A DNA stretch of 64,000 nucleotides from Ophthalmolycus amberensis (Eukaryota; Chordata; Actinopteri; Perciformes; Zoarcidae), in assembly GCA_024529925.1 (NCBI GenBank), contig JAFEUB010001020.1:1008501-1072500 (forward strand), given 5' to 3'. This document shows, piece after piece, positions 23,781 through 36,031 of the stretch. How positions within the stretch are numbered: position 1 is the first letter of the stretch; the number at the start of each line of letters is the position of its first letter. A program made the position numbers and the translations under genes. The notes beneath the pieces were generated by a model that saw only the letters and a list, made by a program, of their open reading frames with translations, was not told the DNA's origin and did no database searches.

Positions 23781-24880
23781 GAACTCAGCTTGATGCCAAT
23801 TGGCTAACACCGGGCCAACCACTCAAAATGACAGAAAGGCCTTATAGTGCGACATTGTGGCATTTGTTTGTCTTAACAGAGTCCCAATTTAAAAAGTGGA
23901 TTTTAAAAAGGCAAAGCTAATTGATGTTACACCAGTTATAAATGAGTCGGGGGGGAAAGAGTCTCAAAACTCGTGACAACACGTGTCAAAAAACGGAAGT
24001 AGCTCTTTAAGCATGAAGGACGACGCGGTCACAAGTAGATCCATGTGATGGAGAGACCCTTCATGTGATATTTACTTGACAACAGAGCTCTTCACAGATC
24101 CTTTTGCTTCCTTGTCTAGCAACATCCGATGCAGCACCCGAGTTGGGCCTATTCAGCTAACATTGAGGCTACTTGGTGTGTCAATATTATGGATCGGAGA
24201 GGACACGCTGTCTGCTCCGATCACACGGTGCTTCATGAAGTTGAAGAACTATGAGGTGTGGGGAAAATTGTATGTATTGCTACATTTTTCCACCAAGAAT
24301 GCTTGTTAAAGCATAGGTCCACATTTTCTCAATAGCCAAGCGCCCCATGTGCATTTTTTAAAGTTGATGGTTACTATTATCATTCTTACTGTTCATACTG
24401 TATATGTATGAATATGTAGAAGAGATTCCTTCATAATGTGCTTCCATTGTAAGTGATGGGGGACAACATGTACAGTCAAGATCTACATCTAAAGCGAATA
24501 AACTGATGAATCAGCAGTCTGACTTATCTGAAGAGTCTTCCAAAGTAACACAGAGGGAACTCATTTTGGAAGATACTCACTTAAGTTAGTGACTAATCCA
24601 GACTGCTGAACCCACAAAAAAAGATAAACTTTTAAATATATTTTGTCACAGAACAAGGTCCATCCCAGTCGCCTTGAAAATATGCTGGCATTGTACGGTT
24701 CTTTAAACCGAAGAAACGTGTTGCTTAAAGTTGTTACGCTTGTTCAGTAACATTAGTTAAAGAAAGTTACTGTTGTTTATTTAAGGTAGTTACATTGTTA
24801 CGTTGCGTTGTTACATTGTTACGTTGATACATCGCAGAAGTGTCTTAAAACTTGCATTTTATCTACTGACCAGCAGGGTC
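23781..24880. other. Unassigned non-coding DNA
   Basis: No gene is recognised. Near 24790-24830 the words GTTACATTGTTACGTTG recur as a short imperfect tandem. Confidence 0.5.
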
Positions 24881-25292
24881 TTCTGGTTGCAAAAAGAAGA
24901 GAAAATGACTCTACTCTCTTGATTTATTACCTCAGTAAACATTGTAAACATGAGTTTATGGTCTCAATCTCTAGTTTCAAGTCTTCTTCAATACAGCATG
25001 ATGTTCATTTAGTAAATTATGGTCCATTTAGAGTCAAATAGACCATAAAGCGGAGTATGCTTTAGGGCCGGCTTACTGTGATTGACAGGTTGCTACCACT
25101 ACCAGAGACGAATGGCGTCTCTACGTCACTCCTCCGCATTCCAAATAGTGGTAACTTCCGTTCATTGGCTGCAAAAAAAACATGGCGACGGCCACAATCC
25201 AAGATCGCTGAACTCGAGGCTTCAAAACGGCAGTCCACAAACCAATGGGTGATGTTGCGATGACTACGTCCACTTCTTATACCCAGTCTATA
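24881..25292 (+). repeat. Dispersed family R, copy 2 (near full length)
   Basis: It runs from 'ttctggttgcaaaaagaag' through 'ttgtaaacatgagttta', 'gatgttcattt', 'tagaccataaagc' and 'tgattgacaggt' to the terminal 'cacttcttatacccagtcta'. It aligns with the antisense copy at 55488-55999 over most of its length; the middle is shorter here. No coding capacity. Confidence 0.8.
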
Positions 25293-27943
25293 GTTCTCTC
25301 TCACATTTTTGGTTTGGGTCTTATTATCCTTGGGGTCTACTATTTGGACATGGTCTGACTGTGAAGCTTTAGGTTGCTGTTCAGTGTCAGATTCTGAACC
25401 CCTGAAGACCTCTACTTAATAACGTGACAAACTGTGGCCCTGGTTCTCTAATTTACTATTAAGTTTAATTAGTTTGTATTAGTTTTGAATATGGACTTGT
25501 GTCAGTGCTCTCTAAAGTCAAGGGGATCGTGGTTATAACACAATCTTAGCAGTGTTCTTTGAAAAAGTCCAGCCTCTTGTGTCTTCAGTCGCTGCTCGTT
25601 GAACGTTACTGCTGGAGGAGGCAGAAGGCAGCGTTCGCTTGCACTCACCATGGTAACCTCTCCCTCCCTCTCCCTGTCCCTGCAGTGTGTTTCTCTCCAC
25701 TGTGTGACGACACAACCAGCGAGCAAGAACAACAATGCCCGCTCTGCCTGTAAACAGCAATTTGCAGGTACAGTAGCTCGCCGCTCACAGAGAGCGACTA
25801 CAGGCACAAGACGGATGCATGGACCAACGGAGGCCGAGAGGCGGTGTGTGCGTCTCATCTCCCCTTTTGAACGCGACTAATGTCCCGTGTGGGAGCAGGT
25901 GTGTGCAGGGGAGGCGGATCGGGAGCGAGGAGGATAGGTAAAGCTTAATGGCTCAGAAATGGTGGCTGAGAAATCAATCTCCCCCTCCCAGCCTCTCTCT
26001 CTCCCTCCCGATTGTTTCCAATCCCTATTTTTGTATCCAGCGTGAAAACAACAAGCCGGGGTCGCCTCAGTGAGTCACAGCCGCCGCTCCGTTCAACCAA
26101 TAAACACCCTGGAAAAATATCACAACCATTTGTCTTTGAAATTATCTCGCATTCCAAATGGAGTTTTTACGCCCGTTTGTTTTGTGGAGAGAAAACCCAA
26201 CAGCCTCGGATGCTAAATCTCATAACAACCATGCAGATCCAACGAAATGAAGCGACAATAATGATAAAAAACAAGCCCAAGCAACAAGCCCAAGCACCAA
26301 GGCCATTGTTTACTGCGGCGGGCTAAACATTTGTCGGGTTCCAGGATTGTAAACGCAAAGGGCGTCGTGTCTGAAGTTGGCAATGGGCTCGAGGCAGCAG
26401 CCTGCTATGTTACACACAGCGAAAGTCAGGCGGGAGACACTTTGCTTTAATGGAGAAGCACATTTGAATAACAACGGAGCCAAGAAACATGAAATGATTT
26501 GAAGAAAAACACGAATTGCATTGAACGCAGTGGTCTGACAGTATGGTATGACAATCGCAGTGTACAGCGCATATTAGAGCAATGGTTGTTACTATTGCAT
26601 AGTAAACAATGGTTTCATCCTTGGATGCTTTAATCTTCCAGGGATATTTTAATAATGTGTGTAATATAGAAGACAAAGTTGTCGACAAGGAGTGTCAAAT
26701 CAGAAAGAATTTGCACAAGGCGCCATGATGAAATCGGTGTGAAATAAATAATAATATTTAAAAAATAATGAAATAAAAAACGGCACTCTGCATTTCAACA
26801 GCAAATTCTCTGCAGACAAGACCAATTTGTTCTGTCGATGTTATTTGTCAAAGATTCATGTAAATCCTATTTTCATCACGATGCTTTTTCTGGTGACACA
26901 ACACGACCCGAAGCTCAAACCCTCTTAGCATGAAGCATGGGGTCGGCTGTGGAGCAAATATGTTGCAAACATTGATGTGCTGATAACGGCAAGATAAAAA
27001 AAAGCTTCCAAAAACACGTGCAACCTCATCCACACAACACAAACCAAAAAAAAGTTTCACAGTCACACGCTGTCTTTGGCTGCAAAAAAAATACACAGCA
27101 AATTAAAGTAACAATCAATGACCGCAACAGACACATTCTTGAAGTGTCAGGGGTTAAAAGGAGCCCTCTGGGTTGAGTGCACATGCTTCCAATTAGGTCT
27201 CAAATAGGCAAGAGGAAACAGTTGATTTAGGAATATTACTGAAGAATGACTTTAATTAGCCGAGAGACTGAGGGGCCCTGAATGCGGGGCACCACGGTCG
27301 GCACCAAACGAGGCCAGACGGCATTAATCAGCGGCACCGACCCGGGCTGAGCTCACCGGAAACGAGAGGACGGAGAGCAACGTTTGTTCATCGTCGCTCC
27401 CCCTGACAAATCCTATCTGCCGACGACAAGTTGAAAGAAGAGTGATGAAAGTGTAGCAGAAGGAAGAGGCAGGGTGGTACGAAAGCGAACAAAAAGGTTC
27501 AGCCTCGCTTGTTGCTTCTTTTTTTTTTACTCCGCAGTGGAAACCTTACTTCTAACTGGCACAGTTGGATTGTGACTGTTGTGACTTTCAAGCCATCAGT
27601 AGTCTCATTTGAAAGGCAAATACAACCCAACTGCATGTCAATTCATTGCTCGACACAAAGCCTCATCTTATTAGATTGCGATCGCTGTGACTCCCCAGCA
27701 CGAGCTGCTATCCTGTTGGTCGCGATGAAGGGAACATTAGGCTCGGCTTCAGGATTTTTGCCCACCAAAATTCTATTTATTGGCTCATTAGAATGAACTA
27801 GTTTGTGGTTTGTGAGTGATGTTCCACTGAAGTACGTGGAAGTGTTTTGAGATGAAGACTAGGTAATGAAAAGTAGGATAAGGGTGATGGCTTATGGCAA
27901 TCACATTTGAACTACAGTTACTTTAAAAGGACGAGCATTCAAT
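25293..27943. other. Unassigned DNA with candidate regulatory stretches
   Basis: No gene is supported. The stretches 25925-26330 and 27190-27440 are complex, free of dispersed-repeat words and contain several ATTA/TAAT cores ('caattagg', 'ttaattagccg', 'gcattaatcag'). The second is also CpG-rich. They resemble conserved regulatory sequence in texture only. Confidence 0.4.
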
Positions 27944-29966
27944 GTGTTTGAGTGTCTTTCTCAGGGACACACTGCACTACACATATGTACGATTGGAGGT
28001 AATTGTACGCTACTAACAAACCCTCCAGTGTCGGTAGCTGCTGAACTCCAATCCACCTGGGCATGCAATCAATTTGCCACCTTTTTTACTGACAAAATTC
28101 AGAAAATTAGACAAGCAGTCAGTGCCTCCACATCAACCACAGGAATATGTGTTGTCCCGATCTAACATCCATTCAAATATCATGACACAATTTCATTCAA
28201 TCGACCGTAGAAGCCTAGAAGACATCATACAACATCTGAAGTCATCCTCCTGCTGCTTGGATATTCTACCAACACACTTTTTCAAAAATATTTCAAACTG
28301 CATGACCACTGATCTTTTACAAATTGTAAACACATCCCTTCTCTCAGGTGTCTTCCCATAAGCCCTAAAAACTGCAGTTATTAAACCACTCCTAAAGAAA
28401 GCTAGTTTAGACTCCGCAACGATGAAAAATTATAGGCCAATATCAAACCTCCCATTTTTAAGTAAAATAATTGAAAAAGCGGTTTTCCAACAGCTGACCG
28501 ACTTCTTGGCCGTAAATAACTGCTTTGCATGTTTTCCAGTCAGGCTTTCGACAGCACCACAGCACTGAAACTGCTCTTGTTAAGGTTTTCAACGACATCC
28601 ACTTAAACATAGACAATGGCAGAAGTTCAGTCTTAGTGTTACTAGATCTCAGTGCTGCATTCGACACGGTCGACCATGCCATACTCCTAGAAAGACTAAA
28701 AATCTGGGTGGGACTCTCTGGCACAGCACTTAACTGGTTTGAATCCTACTTGAAGGGACCGAGAATACTTTGTGTCTGTAGCTGATTACACATCAGAGCT
28801 GACTAAAATGACATGTGGTGTTCCCCAAGGTTCAATACTGGGGCCCCCTCTGTTCAACATCTACATGCTTCCACTAGCTCAGATTATGGAAAACAACAAA
28901 GTGTGTTATCATAATTATGCAGACGACACACAAATCTACATAACTATGTCACCAGGGGACTATAATCCCATACAAGGGCTGGGTAACTGCATTGAACAAA
29001 TCAACAACTGGATGTGCCAGAATTTTCTTCAATTAAACAAAGATAAAACAGAAGTAATTGTTTTTGGTACCAAGGACGAACAATTGAAAATCACCGCTCA
29101 GCTTCAGTCACTGATGTTAAAACCCACAAACCAAGCCAGAAATCTAGGTGTAGTTATGGATTCAGACCTCAACCTGAACAGCCATATCAAGACAATTACA
29201 AAATCAGCCTACTATCACCTGAAGAATATATCAAGGATTAGAGGACTTATGTCTCAACAGGATTTGGAAAAACTTGTCCATGCATTTATCTTCAGCAGAC
29301 TGGACTACTGTAACGGTGTGTTTACAGGTCTCTGTAAAAAATCCGTCAGAAAGCTGCAGCTGATTCAGAACGCTGCAGCTCGAGTCCTCACTAAGACCAG
29401 GAGGGTGGACCACATCACTCCAGTTCTGAGGTCTTTGCACTGGCTTCCTGTCCAACAAAGAATTGACTTTAAAATCCTGCTGTTGGTTTACAAAGCACTG
29501 AATGGTTTGGGACCAAAATACATCTCCGATCTGCTGCTACCTTATGAACCATCCCGACCCCTCAGGTCGTCTGGGACCGGTCTACTTTCTGTTCCCAGAG
29601 TCAGAACTAAACATGGAGAAGCAGCGTTCAGTTTTTCTGCTCCACATATCTGGAACAAAGTCCCAGAAAGCTGCAGGTCTGCTGAGACCCTCAGCTCATT
29701 TAAATCAAGATTGAAGACCTTTCTGTTTGCTGCTGCCTTTAATTGAACCACGTTCAATTAATATATTAATCAATTTCCTGCATTTCTGCATTTTACTACT
29801 GCATTTTATTTCTTACACTGTTTTTTAATTGTTTTTGAAATCTCCTTTTCTTTTGCCTTGTGTTTTGATGCTTTGTGTGAATGGTTTTATGTGAAGCACT
29901 TTGAATTACCTTGTTGTTGAAATGTGCTATACAAATAAACTTGCCTTGCCTTGCCTTGCCTTGCCT
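27944..29966 (+). mobile_element. L2 (LINE-2) non-LTR retrotransposon, 5'-truncated and dead
   Basis: It covers the 3' two thirds of an L2 second frame plus the 3' end. It begins in the linker between the endonuclease and reverse transcriptase; the endonuclease is missing. After the coding part, a short 3' region leads to a 'gtgctatacaaataaac' word and five TTGCC repeats (29941-29966), the tandem 3' tail expected of fish L2 elements. Target-site duplication is not apparent because the 5' limit is uncertain. Confidence 0.92.
28019..29746 (+). pseudogene. L2 reverse transcriptase, multiply disrupted
   Basis: Reading along the plus strand, a linker segment (NPPVSVAAELQSTWACNQF) is followed by the NYRPISNLP motif near 28430. 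Next come a QSGFR and LLDLSAAFDTVDHAILL segment (catalytic motif A) near 28540-28680, the CGVPQGSILGPPLFN motif near 28815, and the NYADDTQIY active-site box near 28910. The conserved L2 C-terminal region, with RLDYCNGVF, LHWLPVQQRIDFK and SFKSRLKTFLF, ends at 29746. The frame is broken near 28165, by an in-frame TAA at about 28360, near 28530 and near 28760. Only the last segment (28772-29746) is long and intact. It is a non-functional relic, with no sign of domestication. Confidence 0.92.
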
Positions 29967-29971
29967 TACTT

Positions 29972-30140
29972 TGAACTTCTACTCTTCTAGATTTTAGAGG
30001 GAATATTCCACTCCTTACTCTACGACATGTATCAGCTGTAGTTACTTGTTACTTTACAAAACTAATATTTGACATGCAAAGCATATGAACAGCTTATAAA
30101 GTATAAAGCATTATAGACATTAAACCAACAGTTTATATTA
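29972..30140 (-). repeat. AAGTAC-family repeat, antisense fragment
   Basis: 'aacttctactcttctagattttagaggga' followed by 'gttacttgttactttac' and 'gcaaagcatatgaacagcttata' matches in reverse the common fish family seen at 4590. It directly abuts the L2 tail. Confidence 0.65.
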
Positions 30141-30289
30141 TTCAGTGCCACGTCTGGCTTCATTGACACTGGTGTCTCCCTGCTCTCCATCAGGCTGCAC
30201 AATACGTAAATATTTATCGCGGCAACAAGTGACAACTGACGTTAGCACATATTAGCTTCATGGTCCGCACAACAATAACCCATAAAACC

Positions 30290-30769
30290 TAGGGGTGTAA
30301 CGATACGCGTATTCGTATTCAACCGTTCGGTACGAGGCTCACGGTTCGGTACGCATGACGAACCGAATACGTTTGAATACGTTTTTTTTATTATTTTTTT
30401 TAAACCTTTATTTAACCAGGTAGTCCCATTGAGATTAAAAATAACTTTTACAAGATGTAAGTAACAATACAAGATGTAAGCAAGATGTAAGTAACAATAC
30501 TACATAACATTAAGGAGCAGTTTTTGTGTTTAATGCTTATGTGTTGCTAAGAAGACACCACAGAAGATGGGTCACTCAGGTATAGTTCCATCATTGTTCA
30601 AAGTCAAAGAATAACTTTATGATGTTAGTTGTAATGAATAAATATATTTTAAAATCAAGTACATTTCTCTGGCATTTATAGTTTTCTACTGTACCGAAAC
30701 CTACCGAACCGTGGCTCCACTGTATCGTACCGAACCCAACCGTGAATTTTGTGAACCGTTACACCCCTA
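30290..30769. mobile_element. hAT-superfamily non-autonomous transposon with perfect 8-bp target duplication
   Basis: It starts TAGGGGTGTAACG and ends with the exact inverse (13 bp). ATAAAACC flanks it on the left (30282-30289) and right (30770-30777). Subterminal words such as 'cggttcggtacg' and their inverses recur on both sides. At 480 bp it has no transposase. TAGGG-type ends plus an 8-bp duplication define hAT. Confidence 0.92.
30402..30455 (+). repeat. Nested fish repeat fragment inside the hAT element
   Basis: 'aacctttatttaaccaggta' with 'cccattgagattaaaa' is a motif I recall as widespread in fish genomes. It sits mid-element and is followed by short 'caagatgtaag' tandem repeats (30450-30500). 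Confidence 0.35.
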
Positions 30770-30817
30770 ATAAAACCACAATGCGGCATATTTAAACTCC
30801 AACAGCCATAGTTACAA

Positions 30818-30990
30818 CTGCAGCTCAGAGGGTCGATCTTTATTCAGAGGATCGGCGGTTCGATACCCGGCTCCTCCAGTCCATGTCGATGTGTCCTTGG
30901 GTAAGACACTTAACCCCAAATTGCTGTGCCGTCAGTGTATGAATGGGTGTATGAAAGGGGGTAAGAGGGACTGCAACATCTCGTGGCTGA
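30818..30990 (+). mobile_element. tRNA-derived SINE, partial
   Basis: A degenerate A-box-like word ('cagctcagagggtc') is followed by a clear RNA polymerase III B box, GGTTCGATACC, at 30858-30868. A body follows with 'gtccttgggtaagacactta' and 'ccccaaattgctg', typical of a common fish SINE. It cannot fold as a full tRNA. The 3' part is decayed and the end is approximate. Confidence 0.7.
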
Positions 30991-32158
30991 ATGTCATCAA
31001 TGCTGTCAATAGCACCTTTAAGTCACATTAATTAAGTCATATTGTCAATGCAGGACTTCTACATGTAATCGTGTGCTTTTACAGCTTGGTACTATTTACT
31101 TCCACTTAGTAAAGCTTCCTCCAACACTGCCCCATCACACTAAGAATGAAATCTACTCATCCACATAAAAAGCACTTGCCTGATTTCAGTCTCTTCTGTT
31201 GCAGGTGTAATGCTAATCATCAGTTTATCATTTCTGTTGTTTTAATTTTTTTATATGCACTGTGGCAGGCGCTCCTCCAGAGTGCTTTCCTTTCAAACAA
31301 TCCACCTGAAACTAACTTTCCAGGCATTTATATTCAGGCACCAGCTTAACTAGGTAGAGAACTACCCGAGATGACTCAGTAAATACGTGGCAATTACCCA
31401 GCCAGTGGAAAGAGGCAGCGTATTAAAACCATTATGGGACTCTGACAGATTCCCTTAATTGATTGATGCACGGCAACTAGCTGGTGATTACCATGCTGTG
31501 CGCTCGCATGAATCATCTCACATGAAAACAAAAATGCTTTCAGCCACACACCATCGCACTGCAGAGAGCGGTAGGCATGTATGGGAGGGTGTTAATGAAT
31601 CCGCAAATGTTTGAATATTATCATCATGATTGCTTGTGTGTGTGTGGGTTTGTGTATCCATGCAGGTGCGTCTTTGTAAATATGCTGATCCATTATGTAT
31701 AATAACCACAGAGGTTGCCGTCAGAACTTTTTATCTCTTCGCTTGACTTCACACTCTTGACTATTTTTTTGCATTGCTTAAACAGCTTTTATCTCAGAGG
31801 ACTGATCGAGGACAAAGTGAGCTCAGAGTGAATGATTACAAAGGCGTAGCAAGCATAGTTAAAATTGATAATTATACCGAAATAAAACAGGACGTGACGT
31901 GCCAAAATGGATATAGTTTTAGCAGGGCTCTTCTTAATGATGTAGGTCATTTCATTAATGGAGGAATACGTCATGAAAAAACACCCCCACTCTTTTTCAA
32001 ATGTTATGAAATCTGACAAAAGGTCACGATCCTGTTTGAACCTCTGGAGGTGGTGTTGTTTTAGCTCGGTCAGCAGGAGCCCCTACAGCTGATGGTTCAG
32101 CTCAAGTGCATGGGGTCAACTAGGTCAAAGTATCAGGTGATTCTGTGGCATGTCGCTG
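30991..32158. other. Unassigned non-coding DNA
   Basis: No gene or recognisable repeat beyond a short GT run near 31633. Confidence 0.5.
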
Positions 32159-32355
32159 TTAAAGGAACAGTTTGGGAAACACACTTGCCTGGCTTAAACA
32201 AACGAAAATATAACGTGCCAATTAAGTGAGCTCTAGAGGTGCTGCTGGGTAGATTTTGTTACCTTTGGACAGAACCAGGTTAGCTGTTTCCCCCTGTATC
32301 CAGTCTTTATGCTAAGCTAACAATTTCCTAGCTTCGGCATGACAGCGGTATCTCA
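32159..32355 (+). repeat. TTTCCCAAAATGTC-end dispersed family, copy 2
   Basis: It starts 'ttaaaggaacagtttgggaa' and contains 'accaggttagctgtttcccc', 'ccagtctttatgctaagcta' and a degraded 'gacagcggtatc'. It is the sense orientation of the copy at 20236. Confidence 0.7.
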
Positions 32356-35300
32356 AACCTCAAACGATTCCTTCAACTGTCGCAGGATAAAGTTCTAAAG
32401 TAATATGATGTTTGTATAACTGTAATAAGAGTAGACGCCAACGTAACGACAAATATGCCAGGTTGTGTTTGCAGATAGTTCTGAAAATGATAAAGCAAGA
32501 AATCCAATACACACGAATAACAAAAAGCTCAAAGCCCATCAGGACACAGTTAGATTCAGTGACATACAGTATAAAGAGCCAAATCCCCCTCCATTCATGT
32601 GCACTTTGTCCTACATATTTGTATAGTTCTCAGAAGAAGTGGCTCCTCTGCGCTCAACTGCTTCCAGATGTGGAATGCCAGAGATAATCTCTCGTTTTGG
32701 ATCTCAATGAGAGCAGGGTGTCTTGCAGAAGCTGGAGGTCCAGATCCGGCTCCCAGATCTGTAGATACCCCACACGTGCGGACCGTAAGAAGTAGAAATG
32801 CACACACACACGTATATACACTCAGGCCTCAAGGCCCCAAACCAGGAGAAGAAGTCAAAGCTATCGGCTAACGTTAACTCAATTATGGTTTTCCAAAAGA
32901 AGAAATACAGAGCAATAAGCAAATCACATTATCAAGTGACACATAAGCAAAAGCAGAGCACAGGGACATTATGGTCGACCCAGAAGTTGTTTTTAATATA
33001 TATGGATGTGAAATAAATCCCAATATGTAACCATTGATACATCTGTAGAAAAAAACAAATGAATAATGCCTCTACACTCTTTCCAATTCAATTCCTCAGT
33101 GGTTTTGGTCACACAAACACATACTAATAATACACACCAAATACAACATTCGTTCACAACACAAATGACTCCCTCATGAGTTTGGGGGTTTTTTTAACGG
33201 CGAAAAAAGTCCTACATTCTACAAACACTGTCAAGATGGCAAATAACTATTCCGGGTTTTTTTTCCCCAACCCGCTATTTTGTACTTTGATTACTATTTA
33301 TTCATTCCAGTTTATAGCGTTTGAAGTGGTGTTGCGCTGATGGCTAACAGATGCTTTGGGGAGAGACGGAACAGATAGGGAACTCTGGGAGCTCAGACAA
33401 CTGGATGTCGTTTGAAAATGTGAGAACAATGCCTCTTTAATGTGCATCATCAACAGCATCGCAAACACGTCTCTGTGAGCGACGTGCCGGCTGGTTCTTC
33501 TTGCCAATAAAACATCTAAAATCCGCAGCAACGCTAAAGGAAAGATTTCTGGATGTTTAAAAAAAAAAAGCGCGATTGACGTCGGTTTTATTTGGGTTTT
33601 GAGGGGAAATACTGAGCACAGCGTTTCATTACAGCTCCAGGACTTCTAACTGGCAGGTCTCTCGTAGCCTATGTAAACAACTGTTGCCAGGCGTCACAGC
33701 AACCCAAAATGTATATGGCAACAGAGCAGAGCGGAGACCGGGGCACTCGGCCAACTCGACATCCAATCAGAGTAAAGGTTTCCAGACTGGAAAAAGTGTC
33801 CGACACAATCATCATAGTTTAGAGGGAAAAGCAATTAAGCAGCAAAACCGAACAAGAATTTCAGAAAAATAAGAATGTCTCCCTCGCAAACATAAGGGAG
33901 TAGAGAATTAATGTCATTACTGAACATGTGGGTATTTTTCTGTCCGCAAAAAACAAAAGATCGTCTTTGTCCAAGATGCGGTTCATGTTTCAAGTTTTCC
34001 CTGGCACCGGAGTGGTCATTACAACGTTTGGCAGCAGCCGGGCTTTATAGATTCACATCTATAGAGGGGAATACCAGTCGTCCAGAGCGAGCTGAGCTGG
34101 AAACGTCCTAAAGTAGCCGTATTTAAAAAAAGAAAAGAATAAGAAAGCCGGGCCTGAAAAATCCATCTACGGCCTCGACCGACCTTTTGCCTTTAAGGTG
34201 CGAGGCGGCGTGCGTTGTTGAAGTATGTTATCCACAGGGTTCTCCTGTGGCAGAGGAGGCAACGTGTCAATAAGGGACCAGATTGCAAATCATAAAGCAT
34301 AACAAGCTCACATTTCTCAAAACGGTCTGCTTCTGCTTGAGGGAAAATGGAAATGTTTATAGAGCGAGAAAGAGGCGAGGGGGGAGAAACATGTTGGATT
34401 CCAGACCTCATGGCTCATTGTTGTCTCTGCAGAAAGCATAGCAAAGGTTCGGGGGCCTTTTTCACAGTCGCTTCAAAAAATAAAGTCACATACTAAATAC
34501 TCAGCGGGAAACTATCCAGAATTATAGCAGGTTACATAACAGGTTTTTTTTGTGTCTCTTAGCCATTGACTGTCCGCTAAACTAAACCTCTCTTCAGCAC
34601 ATGCACTGCAACCCTCGAACTTGTCTAGATGTTACCCAGAGGAGCCGAGGGTGACAACGCGATTGTCGAAATCAGTCGGACCGGAGACTTAACGGACTCT
34701 ACCCTGCCAGCTCCCTAGTGCAAAGTCTGCGTACTGGCTGAGTGAGCCCATGTGTGAGCCCAGCCGGTCACTGTCCGGAGAATTCACAGCGACAAGTTGG
34801 CGCCTCGATGGCGTTTCCATTCCACGGCGAAATCGTCAGACAAATTTTAAAGGAACGGCAAGAGACTTTGCGCCGTGCCCTGCGTCCTGCACGCTGTACC
34901 CGGACCTCAACCCTCAACTGGACTAAATGGAGTATTTCCAGTTCGCGAGAAAGCGTCTGACACGGACAATGTCAGGCTGTGAAAATAAAATCTGACCTGA
35001 CCCGATTCTCCAGACGCTTGAGTTTAGTTGTGAAAACGGTTATAGTTAGCATTGCTATGCCTGTAAAGCGTTCTGTTCTTGCATGGCATAGTCTTCAATC
35101 CTTAGGGGGGGGGGGGGGCTGATTGTTCATGTTTGAATCAATGGCGGCTTGATTTCAAACAGAAGCAGACAAAAGCGGATTCTCCCATCTCGCCAACCGT
35201 CACTGGCCGATTGTATCCGCTGTAGATGGTTAGCTATTTAAGCTAACATTGGCTAAAAAACTCAGACTGACTCCGGCTGACTTTTGAATGTGTCAAGCTG

Positions 35301-35455
35301 ACTCACATACAAACCAGTAGGCTGTAAAAGAGGTCTTAAATACACACACACTAAAAGACTGAAGCGAAAGCTGCACATTCCAGCCAAAAAGTCACCCCCC
35401 GAAACAACTGATGATCCCTGGAGACGATATTGAAATACACAAGCAGCGTATAAAG
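32356..35455. other. Unassigned non-coding DNA
   Basis: No supported gene. Contains a G run (35105-35118) and several short frames without domains. Confidence 0.5.
35105..35118. repeat. Poly(G) tract, 14 bp
   Basis: Fourteen consecutive G residues. Confidence 0.9.
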
Positions 35456-36031
35456 GTGCGTTCACACCAAATGCGGTGCAAATTTTCACTGTATTCAGTG
35501 TCTACCAAGCCACACGTCAGCTGGTTTACTACAGCTGTATGAACCCAAAATAAACAGATTTTGTTGCGATTTAACTGCAATAAACGGACTAAAAGGGATG
35601 CCGAAATAACTGTAATGATGCCGATTTGTAAAAAGTTTGAATTCATGTCTTGTTAGTTCTCTCCGCAAGACGACAAGCAAATCACTTTTCAAATATTTGT
35701 CTCCTCAATGGAGCTCGGTTCGATCGGTGCTATTCTATGCTAACATTGTAGCATCTCCATCAACACTCAACATAACGTTATATAGGCTTAAATACGGCAG
35801 TGTCTTTTTCATTGTTTGTACCATATGGTTTACACACACACATTTATACACATAGTTTCATCCGGTCTCTACCAATATGAGGTATCATAGAGCTCTGGGT
35901 GCCCACCTACGGCGACAGTATTTTCTTTCCTGATTCAACAATGGCAGGACGTCAGGAGGAGCATCTCAACGCTGATAGGCTATCGCGCCACAGCGTCACG
36001 CGAATTTTGGCTTTTGGTGTGAACACGGCAC
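35456..36031. mobile_element. Inverted-repeat non-autonomous DNA element
   Basis: The left end 'gtgcgttcacaccaaa' and the right end 'ttttggtgtgaacacggcac' are imperfect inverses across about 575 bp. The interior ends with a 'gataggctatcgcg' segment and lacks coding capacity. AAG lies next to both ends, compatible with a 3-bp target duplication, but this is weak. I recognise the end motif from other fish non-autonomous elements. Confidence 0.65.

Noticed and set aside
30818..30990. A tRNA gene, because of the perfect B box
   Set aside because: The A box is degenerate and no cloverleaf can be formed; the downstream body matches a SINE.
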